64,000 nucleotides of DNA from the NCBI RefSeq assembly GCF_004349265.1, contig NZ_SMFL01000014.1, positions 62,001 through 126,000 on the forward strand. The letters run 5' to 3'. This stretch comes from Dyadobacter psychrotolerans. GTDB lineage: Bacteria; Bacteroidota; Bacteroidia; Cytophagales; Spirosomataceae. Below the pieces are notes generated by a model. It did not search any database, was not told the origin of the DNA, and saw nothing but the letters and a program-made list of their open reading frames with translations. This document shows, piece after piece, positions 36,810 through 45,983 of the stretch (position 1 is the stretch's first letter; each line of letters starts with the position of its first letter). The position numbers were made by a program, and so were the translations under genes.

Positions 36810-38051
36810 ATGTCATTTGAAACAATTAAATTAGCCCCTGAACTAAAATCAGGAGCATGGCGGGTTGTTGCCTTACTATGCCTGGCTGGCTGTCTTAATT
36901 ACCTCGACCGGACTATGCTGACAACCATGAGAAGTTCAGTCATTGAGCAATACCCGATGACTGATGCGCAGTTCGGGCTGTTGACTTCTGTCTTTCTGTG
37001 GGTGTACGGAATTTTAAGTCCTTTCGCAGGTTTTCTTGCTGACCATTTCAAACGAAGCCGGGTTATCATCGTCAGTCTGTTTGCGTGGTCGGCTGTTACC
37101 TGGGTAACCGGTTTTGCCACAACTTATCAGGAGCTGCTTGCTACCCGAGTTTTGCTTGGCGTAACAGAGGCTTGTTATATTCCGGCTGCTATGGCCTTAA
37201 TCGTGGATTATCATAAAGGCTCTACACTTCCACTTGCTACAAGCCTTCATGTCGCCGGTTTTTCCCTCGGTCAAAGCCTGGCTTTTCTGGGTGGATGGAT
37301 TGCAGAACAATATAAAGTGAATACATCGTTCCTGGTTTTCGGCGCTATCGGAATGGCTTATGCAGTTCTGTTATCATTCTTTCTTCGGGATGTTTCCAAA
37401 GTCTCACAAAAAAGTAAAATCACATCGGCGATCCATTTTTCCGATGCGGTAAAAAGCCTTTTAAGTCATCGTTCCTACCTCTTTTTACTGGCGCTGTGGG
37501 CGCTTTTATATGTGATCGGCTGGATTGTTATCGGCTGGACGCCTACGTTTTTTAAGGAACAGTTTAACTTAACCCAAACTCTGGCAGGTTTTTACGCGAC
37601 AGGGTATCTATACCCCTGCGCAATTCTGGGTGTCATTTCAGGTGGTTTTCTTACTTCGCGCTGGGCTCGTATCAACGCCCATGCACAAATTTTTGTCCCT
37701 GTCATAGGCCTTTGTATTGCCGCACCGGCCATCTTTTTTGCCAGCAACAGTTCCGTTTTACCCATAACCGTCGCTCTGTTTATGCTCTACGCCTTTACCC
37801 GGGCATTCAGCGACGCCAACATTATGCCCATACTGGTTTTAACCACCCAACCCCGTTACAGAGCTACGGGCTTTGGAATTCTTAACTTCTTTGCCTGTGT
37901 TTTAGGCGGCGCCGGTCTTTATGCAGGTGGAATTCTGCGCGATATGCACGTTGAATTAGGATACATATTTCGCTTTGCATCTATCTTGATGATCCTTTGC
38001 ATTGTCCTTTTATTTCAGATCAGAAAGCATCCCTACCCGGAAGCCTCATAA
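36810..38051 (+). CDS. MFS transporter
   Basis: 413 residues with twelve predicted helices. The loop between helices 2 and 3 carries the MFS motif A variant AGFLADHFKRSRVI, and CLNYLDRTMLTT near residue 30 resembles the anion:cation symporter (ACS) branch that imports organic acids such as hexuronates or aromatic acids. The gene is flanked closely by two GAF-array sigma-54 regulators (5 and 26 bases), so it may import the compound they sense (inference). Confidence 0.85.
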   Translation: MSFETIKLAPELKSGAWRVVALLCLAGCLNYLDRTMLTTMRSSVIEQYPMTDAQFGLLTSVFLWVYGILSPFAGFLADHFKRSRVIIVSLFAWSAVTWVTGFATTYQELLATRVLLGVTEACYIPAAMALIVDYHKGSTLPLATSLHVAGFSLGQSLAFLGGWIAEQYKVNTSFLVFGAIGMAYAVLLSFFLRDVSKVSQKSKITSAIHFSDAVKSLLSHRSYLFLLALWALLYVIGWIVIGWTPTFFKEQFNLTQTLAGFYATGYLYPCAILGVISGGFLTSRWARINAHAQIFVPVIGLCIAAPAIFFASNSSVLPITVALFMLYAFTRAFSDANIMPILVLTTQPRYRATGFGILNFFACVLGGAGLYAGGILRDMHVELGYIFRFASILMILCIVLLFQIRKHPYPEAS

Positions 38052-38077
38052 ATATCCCTGACATAAAACAAACAATA

Positions 38078-41000
38078 ATGCCATCCAATTCCAGTAACAA
38101 AACTAATTCAGAGAATCAGTTGATAGATTCTTTAGCAAAAGTATTGTCAACCATCTCAGAGAACGAAAATCTGACTGAGGTCTTCGAGCAGCACCTTAAA
38201 AAAGCGCTGCCCTTCTCACAGATTTCTATCGCATTATTTGATCAGGAAAGCCAGTCCTTTAAACTTCTTGAAGGAGCATCAAAAACATCCTCCCAGCCTT
38301 TCCCGAACATGACCGTCAACAGCGACGCGGTCTTAAAAAGTATTATCAACTCCGAGCAGACGATCACGATTTCAGAAGCGAACATCCATTTTGCCGCTAT
38401 AAGGCTCATTAGCAGAAGCAAAATTATCGGTGCTTTATTTTTGTTTTCTGATGATCCCGATGTTTTCGGCCAGCGGGAACTGGGCGTGATACAAAGCGTT
38501 TCTTATCAAATTGCAGGTGCAGTTTCTGAGGTGGCTGCATACAGGCAAATTGAACAAAAAACCCATCAGGCAAACCTTTTACTCTCCTTGAGTGAAGATA
38601 TAGCAGGTATTCGCAACACCGAAGATTGGCTGCATCAAATTAATTCAAGACTAAAAAAAACCATTCAATTTTCTCATAGCGTTATAGTAATGCTTTCTGA
38701 GGATCGAAAGTTTTATAAAAGTTATATACTTGATCCCTCATCGAGATCCATATCTCATCAGGATTATCAGGATGCAACTGATGGTGAAATACCGGTAGAT
38801 GATGGAATCGTTGATCTGAGTCTGGCCAGTGAATATCCGGTAGTCATTGACCTTTCCAGTCTGATCAAACTGGATCCGCCGCTTTACATACAAATGAATT
38901 ACCAGCTTGGTTCAAGAGCATTGCTGGTGGTTTCCCTGCAAAATAAAAATTCCACACCCTGTTGTCTGATCTTGTTTGCAGACCGAGTGGAAAACTTTGA
39001 CAATGCCGCGATTCAGATTATTAAAGGAATTTCTCATCACCTTTCTACGGCAATTGCTAATATCATTGCCAACGAATCCATTGAAAATAAGGAGCAGGAA
39101 AATACCATGCTTCTTTCATTCAGCAACGATATGGCGGCGGTTCGGAGTAAGGATGACCTTTCTGTCATTGTGAATCACAAGTTGAGAAACATGCGGCTGA
39201 TGACCAAATACGTCATAAGCGTAGTAAACGAGGATGGTTTTACCCATTCAGGATTTCTGTTTGACCCCAACGAGCCCTACACCCGCGATCCTGAATTTCT
39301 CAATATCGGAAGCAGAAAACTTCCCAATGCAGATGGTCTGTTTGACGTAGTGCTCGCCTCCGACAGACCTGTGGAATATGATGTGGATGAATTGCTTAAC
39401 CGCAAAAATGTGCCGCCGGCCGCGGCATTCTGGAAAAAAATCGGCTTGACGAAAGTGATCGGAGCTCCGCTGAGAGTAGGCAATAAAAATATAGGCGTTT
39501 TCTGGCTGATGCCCGACCAGGTCAACATGCGCTTATTACAGGGAATATCCGCGCAGCTTTCTACCGCCATTGCAAATATTATTGCCAACCAGGCTATTGA
39601 ACAGCGTGATCTTGAAAAGGCATTTAAACTGGCTTTGACAAATGAAATGGCCAAAGTACGGGATAAGAATGCGTTGCTGGAGGTGATTAACGCCAAGTTG
39701 AGAGAACAGATTTATTTTACGCACACATCGGTTGGAATTTACAATAACGACCAGAAAACATTTCGTATTTATTTAACTGATCCGGGTTCGTTAAGCAAGG
39801 ATCACCCCCACTATAAAAGAGTAGTCAGCACCTCTCTTCCCCTGGATGACGGAGTCGCCGGTAAATGTTTTGAAACCAAGCAATTATCTCTCTTTGATCT
39901 CGAGGAGCTTGTCAATGAAGGAAATAAAGTTAGCTATGTACTGATGAATCACCAGAAGGGCATCAAACATATGCTCTTTTTGCCCATGATAAACAGTGAA
40001 GGATTCTTGGGGGCATTTGTGTTGCATTCGGATGTTAAAAACAGTTTTACCGAAAAAAATCTTGCTTTGTTAAGGAGTGTATCCGATGAAATGGCCATTG
40101 CGTTTTCCAGTATCATTGCCATAGAGGAATTGCAGCAGCGCGATCACGAAAAATCAGTCATGCTGGAACTGGGCGCTCAAATGTCTGATATTCAAGACAA
40201 AAACGACTGGTTGAAAGTAATCAACTCACAACTAAAAAGATTATTTCCATTTACGCATAGTGTCATTGGCGTCTTAGATGAACAACAAAAGGCATACAAT
40301 GGCTTTTTGTTGGACCCTGGATCAAAATCCCAGGAACACCCCCTGTACCGGCAGGCTGTTACGATGGCCAATCCGGTAGATGATGGCTTCTATGACATCG
40401 CTTTGCAGTCAGGTTTCCCGGTTGTATTTGATCTTGAAAAATATGTCAGTGAAAAAGCCGAAGCCACACCATTGTATTTACGGATGAATTATGATCTGGG
40501 AAGCAGAGAAACTATGATCTGTGCCCTGAGAAACGAACGAAGAAGTGTCTGCTGTTTTATCCTGTTTGCAGACAACAAAAATAGCTTTGATAATTATGCA
40601 ATTAACATTATCAATGGTATTTCCCACCATCTCTCAACGGCAATGGCTAATATTATGGCCAATGAAGAAATAAAAAGAAGAGAAAAAGAAAAATCAGTCT
40701 TATTGGCATTCAGTAACGAGATCGCCTCCATCAGAGATAAGAACGGACTCTCAAAGGTGATAAACCGTCAGTTGAAAAGTCTTGGCATATTAAAGGAATA
40801 CGTCATATCCATTTTAAATGAGGACAAAAAAACGTGTGTGGGGTACCTGTCGGATTCAGACGCTGCCTACACCAGACACCCCGCGTTCGAAAGCTTCAAC
40901 ACCAGGCACATTGATATCGCCGACGGTATATGGGATGTCACATTATATTCAGAAGAACCCCTGTATTACAATCTGGACGAGCTGATTAAAAAAGGGACTG

Positions 41001-42238
41001 CGCCGGATTACATTTATTTCTGGAAAGAATTAGGTATTGATGCCGTTATTGGAACCTCGCTCAAATTCGCTGGCGAGTACATCGGTATATTCTGGATTCA
41101 GCCAGAGGTTATAAATAATTACCTTCTCAAAAGTGTATCTGCTCAGATTGCGGTAGCAATCTCAAACATTATAGCCAATGAAAAAATACAACAGCATTTA
41201 CTTGAAATCCAAAGTTACAGACAGCAACTCGAAGAAGAGAAGTCTTACTTACAACAGGAAGTCGGCAGCGGTTACACATATGATGACATCGTAGGCTTCG
41301 GACCGGAAATGCAAGGGGTTTTTCAGCTTCTCTCACAGGTCTCATTTGCTGACAGCACTGTATTAATATTGGGTGAGACCGGAACCGGCAAGGAGCTGAT
41401 TGCCCGGGCGATTCACAATGCATCTCCCAGAAAAGACAAACTGATGGTGAAGGTCAATTGTGCTGCACTACCAGCTAATCTGATTGAAAGTGAACTTTTT
41501 GGCCACGAAAAGGGCAGCTTTACCGGTGCAACCGAGCGCAGAATAGGCAAGTTTGAACTGGCCAATAATGGCACATTGTTTCTCGACGAGATAGGAGAAA
41601 TGCCCTTAGATCTTCAGGTAAAACTGCTTCGCGCCATTCAGGAAAAGGAAATTGAGCGCGTCGGTGGTAAATCGACGATCAAAACGAACGTTCGCCTGAT
41701 CGCGGCGACCAACCGCAATCTGCAGAAAGAAGTCGACGAACGCAGATTTCGTAGCGATCTGTTCTACCGGATCAATGTCTTTCCGATTGTCCTTCCTCCA
41801 TTAAGGGACCGAAAAAACGACATATCCGCTCTGGCTACTCACTTTGTGAGAAAATATTCTAAGAACGCCGGTAAAAAAATGATGAATATTTCATCCCGGG
41901 CGATGAAGGAATTGATGGCTTACAACTGGCCTGGTAACGTCAGAGAACTGGAACATCTCATTGAAAGAAGTGTGCTTATGACGAGTGGCTCTACGATCGA
42001 TCAGACCGGATTACCTGTGAAAAGCGAAGGAATGAAAGATTTTACTCAGCAGGATTTTACCAGGACTTTTGAAGAAAATGAACGGGACTACATCATTGGG
42101 GTACTCAACAAATGCAATGGAAAAATATATGGAAGAGGCGGCGCAGCAGAAATACTGGATATGAACATTTCTACCCTGAATTCAAAAATAAGAAAACTGG
42201 GTATTAAAAAGGGAAAAACCGTTTACAAACAACCCTGA
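38078..42238 (+). CDS. Sigma-54 activator with six GAF modules
   Basis: 1386 residues from the ATG at 38078; an in-frame ATG at 37997 overlaps the MFS gene and adds 27 unlikely residues. Six GAF-type modules start near 15, 165, 342, 514, 692 and 872. The coiled coil QLEEEKSYLQQEV (about 1045) is followed by the AAA+ domain with Walker A GETGTGKE near 1099, GSFTGA near 1146, the FLDEIGEM Walker B, and a Fis-type helix-turn-helix at the end. Modules 2-3 and 5-6 resemble each other pairwise, evidence of block duplication. Far longer than usual sigma-54 activators of 450-700 residues. Signals sensed are unknown. Confidence 0.9.
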   Translation: MPSNSSNKTNSENQLIDSLAKVLSTISENENLTEVFEQHLKKALPFSQISIALFDQESQSFKLLEGASKTSSQPFPNMTVNSDAVLKSIINSEQTITISEANIHFAAIRLISRSKIIGALFLFSDDPDVFGQRELGVIQSVSYQIAGAVSEVAAYRQIEQKTHQANLLLSLSEDIAGIRNTEDWLHQINSRLKKTIQFSHSVIVMLSEDRKFYKSYILDPSSRSISHQDYQDATDGEIPVDDGIVDLSLASEYPVVIDLSSLIKLDPPLYIQMNYQLGSRALLVVSLQNKNSTPCCLILFADRVENFDNAAIQIIKGISHHLSTAIANIIANESIENKEQENTMLLSFSNDMAAVRSKDDLSVIVNHKLRNMRLMTKYVISVVNEDGFTHSGFLFDPNEPYTRDPEFLNIGSRKLPNADGLFDVVLASDRPVEYDVDELLNRKNVPPAAAFWKKIGLTKVIGAPLRVGNKNIGVFWLMPDQVNMRLLQGISAQLSTAIANIIANQAIEQRDLEKAFKLALTNEMAKVRDKNALLEVINAKLREQIYFTHTSVGIYNNDQKTFRIYLTDPGSLSKDHPHYKRVVSTSLPLDDGVAGKCFETKQLSLFDLEELVNEGNKVSYVLMNHQKGIKHMLFLPMINSEGFLGAFVLHSDVKNSFTEKNLALLRSVSDEMAIAFSSIIAIEELQQRDHEKSVMLELGAQMSDIQDKNDWLKVINSQLKRLFPFTHSVIGVLDEQQKAYNGFLLDPGSKSQEHPLYRQAVTMANPVDDGFYDIALQSGFPVVFDLEKYVSEKAEATPLYLRMNYDLGSRETMICALRNERRSVCCFILFADNKNSFDNYAINIINGISHHLSTAMANIMANEEIKRREKEKSVLLAFSNEIASIRDKNGLSKVINRQLKSLGILKEYVISILNEDKKTCVGYLSDSDAAYTRHPAFESFNTRHIDIADGIWDVTLYSEEPLYYNLDELIKKGTAPDYIYFWKELGIDAVIGTSLKFAGEYIGIFWIQPEVINNYLLKSVSAQIAVAISNIIANEKIQQHLLEIQSYRQQLEEEKSYLQQEVGSGYTYDDIVGFGPEMQGVFQLLSQVSFADSTVLILGETGTGKELIARAIHNASPRKDKLMVKVNCAALPANLIESELFGHEKGSFTGATERRIGKFELANNGTLFLDEIGEMPLDLQVKLLRAIQEKEIERVGGKSTIKTNVRLIAATNRNLQKEVDERRFRSDLFYRINVFPIVLPPLRDRKNDISALATHFVRKYSKNAGKKMMNISSRAMKELMAYNWPGNVRELEHLIERSVLMTSGSTIDQTGLPVKSEGMKDFTQQDFTRTFEENERDYIIGVLNKCNGKIYGRGGAAEILDMNISTLNSKIRKLGIKKGKTVYKQP

Positions 42239-42309
42239 AAGGCCGGGCATCGGTCAACGAACTTTTGATTCCAGGTCAAATAGATACAAACAGAGTCCTT
42301 ATTTATCCA

Positions 42310-42340
42310 TTGTCACCCCAGGGATGTCCAGGTAGCTTTG
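42310..42340 (+). promoter_or_regulatory. Bacteroidota-type promoter for CoA-transferase operon
   Basis: TTG (42310-42312) and TAGCTTTG (42333-42340) are 20 bases apart, a full match to the phylum's primary promoter. Transcription would start near 42347, about 70 bases before the CoA-transferase start codon. No -24/-12 site was found here. Confidence 0.55.
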
Positions 42341-42416
42341 TAATCACAACTCTGCCGAGTTTCTTAATAAGCCAGGCTATCACAACCGGAAGTTTCATCT
42401 GTTAAGATCCGTTAAC

Positions 42417-43895
42417 ATGCTCAAAGAACAAATTTTAAAATCAGTCAACAACCCAGTATCGGCAGACGAGCCTTTCGATATTGACGGTGAACTGGAATCC
42501 TTTCTGAAAAACTTCGACCTGTCTGCTCAGGATACGGGAGGAAAGATCAAATTCATCGGAAAAGATCCCATTGTTCCCAGTACCATCCGGTTTGCCTCAG
42601 CCACAGCAATCGGACTGGCCGCCAAGGCGGTCGCAATAGCTAAATTGTGGAAACTCCGTTCAGGCAAAGGCCAGGATATTGAGGTCGACCTCCGAAAAGT
42701 AATTCACCGGCTATCTCCGTTTTTTCAGGGGAAATGGGAGAAAATAAATGGTTTCAGCCCCGGTTTTCCCACTGAGCTGGCCAGTCCGTTTTCACCACAT
42801 TTTTATAAAACCAAAGATGGAAGACACGTTATGCCTTTGGATTTCTACAACAGGTTAAGAATTTCCACATTGCGGTTTCTGAACGTACCGGAAGACAAAG
42901 AGGCCATAGCCGGTGCAATTGCCCAATGGAACTCAGACGAGCTCGAAGAAAAAGCAAACCAGGCGGGTCTGGTCATGACCAAACTACGCAGTGTCGAGGA
43001 GTTTTTAGAAACAAAACAGTTTAATGTGCTGTCACATTTACCCATCATACAAATTGAAAAAATCGGAGAATCCCTCCCGATACCATTTACTGAGGACGCC
43101 AAAGCGCCTTTGGACGGAATCAGGGCGCTGGGCATGGGCCATGTCATTGCCGGAGCCGGGACGGGACGTGCACTGGCTTTGCACGGTGCAGACGTTCTGA
43201 ACATATGGTCGCTGAATGATGTAGAGATGGAAAGTTTGTATGCAACTGCCGATGTAGGGATGAGGTCGGCTAAACTGGATCTGGCATCTGAGCAGGGCAA
43301 AGCCAGGATGCATGAGTTAATAAAAGGTGCCGACATTTTCTTTGCAAACCGGCGGATGGGGTATCTGGAAAAATACGGCCTGTCCGCAGAGGAAATGGCT
43401 GTTATCAACCCGGGAATCATCCATGCTACCGTTTCGCTCTTTGGACAACAAGGCCCCTGGGCTGGTTATGGCGGCTTTGACGTTTCTGCCGGAGTGGCCA
43501 CCGGCGTAATGGCATTGGAAGGATCACTTCAGGAGCCAAAACTGCCTTCAATCATGGTAGTTGATGATTATCTGGTGGCCTGGCTGATTACCACCGGAAT
43601 CGTGTCTACCCTGATCCGAAGAGCCAAAGAAGGAGGAAGTTACAAAATCCATATCTGTTTGTCGCGAACAATTCTTTGGATGTATCAGCTGGGAATTTTC
43701 GATAAAAATTATGCTGCTGCTACGGCTGGTAGTTTTCCGGAACACGCATTTTTGGATCCTGAGCTGTTTTCCGCAGAAACACCCTTGGGCACATATCAGG
43801 GAGTTGCCGAGCAGGTTGCGATGTCTGAGACACCCGGACATTATAAATATGCACTGCTCCCACGGGGTGCAGCCAAACCGGAATGGGAAAATTAA
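42417..43895 (+). CDS. CaiB/BaiF family (class III) CoA-transferase
   Basis: 492 residues. The CoA-transferase III core begins near residue 225 (LDGIRALGMGHVIAGAGTGRALALHGADVLNI), with the region GIIHATVSLFGQQGPWAGYGGFDVSA carrying Asp355, which aligns with the catalytic Asp of formyl-CoA transferase. The first 200 residues resemble a partial second CaiB domain (ATAIGLAAKAVAIAKLWKLRSGKGQDIEVDL), so the chain is longer than the usual 380-400 residues. The family moves CoA between carboxylic acids. First gene of an operon with a YWTD propeller and a 3-hydroxyacyl-CoA dehydrogenase. Confidence 0.85.
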   Translation: MLKEQILKSVNNPVSADEPFDIDGELESFLKNFDLSAQDTGGKIKFIGKDPIVPSTIRFASATAIGLAAKAVAIAKLWKLRSGKGQDIEVDLRKVIHRLSPFFQGKWEKINGFSPGFPTELASPFSPHFYKTKDGRHVMPLDFYNRLRISTLRFLNVPEDKEAIAGAIAQWNSDELEEKANQAGLVMTKLRSVEEFLETKQFNVLSHLPIIQIEKIGESLPIPFTEDAKAPLDGIRALGMGHVIAGAGTGRALALHGADVLNIWSLNDVEMESLYATADVGMRSAKLDLASEQGKARMHELIKGADIFFANRRMGYLEKYGLSAEEMAVINPGIIHATVSLFGQQGPWAGYGGFDVSAGVATGVMALEGSLQEPKLPSIMVVDDYLVAWLITTGIVSTLIRRAKEGGSYKIHICLSRTILWMYQLGIFDKNYAAATAGSFPEHAFLDPELFSAETPLGTYQGVAEQVAMSETPGHYKYALLPRGAAKPEWEN

Positions 43896-43913
43896 GGATC
43901 ATTCTTAAAACTT

Positions 43914-44822
43914 ATGACTATGGAAAACCAAACAAGCAGTCAGCAAACACTATTTGTACTTGATGGCTGGAACAGGAAAATACTTGCGTTTAGTGCAGAT
44001 GGTTCATCAAATTCAGTGGTGCTGGAAAACTGTGGAGGTACCCCGGACGGCATTGCCCTCGACGCAGATAAACGCCATATATACTGGACAAATATGGGCA
44101 ACCACTATGATCAGAACGACGGATACATAGAAAGAGTGGATTTTGACGGATCAAATCGTAAGATAATTATTCCGCCTGGAACCACTTTTACACCTAAACA
44201 AATAAAACTTGACTTAGAAAATGGCCTGATGTACTGGTGCGACAGAGAGGGAATGCGGGTGATGCGCGCGAAGCTGGATGGCTCGAACATTACGACCCTT
44301 GTTCAAACCGGACACACCGTGTCTGACCAGCTGGATCAAACCAATCACTGCGTAGGAATAGCTCTTGATACAAAAAACGGCTATTTGTACTGGACACAGA
44401 AAGGACCTTCAAAGGGCGGAAAGGGAAGAATATTTCGCGCCGGGCTGCAAATTCCAAAAGATGAAGACCCCGCTTACCGTGAAGATCTGGAGTTGCTCTG
44501 GGAAAATCTGCCAGAACCAATCGATCTGGATTTAAATGTGCAAACCGGAGAGCTCTACTGGACTGACCGCGGTGCAGAGCCAAAAGGGAATTCACTGAAT
44601 CGCGCCAGTGTAAACGCAGGGACCTGCACAGAACCGGAAATACTCTGTTCCGGACTAAAAGAGGCAATAGGACTGGCACTGGATATTAAAAACAACCGTG
44701 TTTTTTATGGCGATCTGGGTGGGAATCTCTACTGCAGGAAAATGTACGAAGATATGTGCTGCTACTTTTTTTCGGGTGAAGGGAAATATACCGGAATCGC
44801 ATTGCTTGCCGAAGGCTTGTAA
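43914..44822 (+). CDS. YWTD-repeat beta-propeller protein
   Basis: 302 residues without a signal peptide. Repeats of the LDL-receptor class B / YWTD type recur about every 45-50 residues: HIYWTNMG, LMYWCDREG, YLYWTQKG, ELYWTDRG, RVFYGDLGG, each following a GIALD or IDLDL strand. This suggests a six-bladed propeller. The propeller resembles SMP-30/gluconolactonase-like enzymes in shape, but a catalytic set is not obvious. It lies 18 bases behind the CoA-transferase, so it probably serves the same pathway, perhaps as a lactonase or scaffold (inference). Confidence 0.8.
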   Translation: MTMENQTSSQQTLFVLDGWNRKILAFSADGSSNSVVLENCGGTPDGIALDADKRHIYWTNMGNHYDQNDGYIERVDFDGSNRKIIIPPGTTFTPKQIKLDLENGLMYWCDREGMRVMRAKLDGSNITTLVQTGHTVSDQLDQTNHCVGIALDTKNGYLYWTQKGPSKGGKGRIFRAGLQIPKDEDPAYREDLELLWENLPEPIDLDLNVQTGELYWTDRGAEPKGNSLNRASVNAGTCTEPEILCSGLKEAIGLALDIKNNRVFYGDLGGNLYCRKMYEDMCCYFFSGEGKYTGIALLAEGL

Positions 44823-44906
44823 TTTCAAAATTGCAGCAACGGGCTGAATTTTCATCTGTTACCGTCAATCTATTCAAACAATATTCCACGTTACAATTTA
44901 TACGAT

Positions 44907-45794
44907 ATGCAAAACGCAACAGAAAAGAAAAATCCATTTTCTCTTCCCGTTAATTTGGAAAACCGCCCCGTCACCGTGATCGGCGCAGGTACACTTGGAC
45001 GCAGAATTGCCCTGATGTTCTGCACCCGAGGAGGAGAAGTTCGTATCTATGACCTTTCCGAAGAACAGCGGCAGCAGGCCGTTGAATTTGTACAACAACA
45101 ACTGCCCGCAGTAACTGCGAGCGTCCCGGGCGGTACTGAGGGAAGGATATTTTCCAGTGGAGATCTGACAATAGCACTCAAAGACGCCTGGCTCATTATT
45201 GAAGCCATTCCGGAACGTCTGGATCTTAAAAAAAAGGTGTTCGGCGAACTCGACAAACTTGCGGACTTCGATGCCATTATTGCCAGTAATTCGTCCTCCT
45301 ATCCGACAAGTCAATTCCTGGACTTTGTTGAGCATCCTGAACGTGTATTAAATGCGCACTTTTATATGCCGCCCACACAAAATGCAATTGATATTATGTC
45401 CAGCGGCAGTACAGATCGGGGAGTGATCGATTTTTTGCTTGAAGAACTGCCCAGATACGGTGTATTTCCATTTGAAGCCAGAAAAGAAAGCACCGGATTT
45501 ATCTTTAACAGGGTTTGGGCTGCCATTAAGCGTGAATCTCTGGCTCTGGTTGCACAGGGCGTTTCAACACCTTCTGAACTGGATCAAATGTGTCAGATCA
45601 ATATGCACACCAAAATCGGCCCATTTCGGTTAATGGATAAAGTTGGTCTGGATGTGGTGCTGGACATTGAAAATCATTATGCTGCCGAAAACCCGCATTT
45701 ACCTGTCGGCCCTCGACAACTGCTTCATCAGTACGTTGACGCGGGTTACCTGGGTGTAAAAACCGGACGTGGCTTTTATAACGATTACCTGTGA
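44907..45794 (+). CDS. 3-hydroxyacyl-CoA dehydrogenase family protein
   Basis: 295 residues. The NAD-binding motif is GAGTLGRRIA at 26-35; EAIPERLDLKKKVF, ASNSSSYPTSQF and the C-terminal domain with STGFIFNRVWAAIKRE and GPFRLMDKVGLDVV follow the family order. The catalytic block reads NAHFYMPP where classical enzymes have HFFNP, marking a divergent subgroup; the His is kept. The reaction would be NAD-dependent oxidation of a 3-hydroxyacyl thioester. Third gene of the CoA-transferase operon. Confidence 0.85.
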   Translation: MQNATEKKNPFSLPVNLENRPVTVIGAGTLGRRIALMFCTRGGEVRIYDLSEEQRQQAVEFVQQQLPAVTASVPGGTEGRIFSSGDLTIALKDAWLIIEAIPERLDLKKKVFGELDKLADFDAIIASNSSSYPTSQFLDFVEHPERVLNAHFYMPPTQNAIDIMSSGSTDRGVIDFLLEELPRYGVFPFEARKESTGFIFNRVWAAIKRESLALVAQGVSTPSELDQMCQINMHTKIGPFRLMDKVGLDVVLDIENHYAAENPHLPVGPRQLLHQYVDAGYLGVKTGRGFYNDYL

Positions 45795-45983
45795 ACGTAA
45801 CTTACAGTCCTGCTTTCCAATTCCAGACACATGCAAAATGAAGACCTGCCTTCCATCGCTGCAGGAGCTATCAGCTCAAGGAGTCTTTAAAGCCGCCTGT
45901 TGCAGGAATGGAAATTTCTCTTTTCAAGTCAAAAACTGACGGATGCGTTTTTACGCTGGCTTGTTTTGCCGTAATTTAGAGGT

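Noticed and set aside
37997..38077. Upstream start adding 27 residues to the six-GAF regulator
   Set aside because: It lies within the end of the MFS gene and adds residues unlike the family; the ATG at 38078 fits better.
45957..45970. TGGCTTG-TT-TTGCC in front of the five-GAF regulator
   Set aside because: GG and GC are 10 bases apart, not 12; sigma-54 does not tolerate this spacing.
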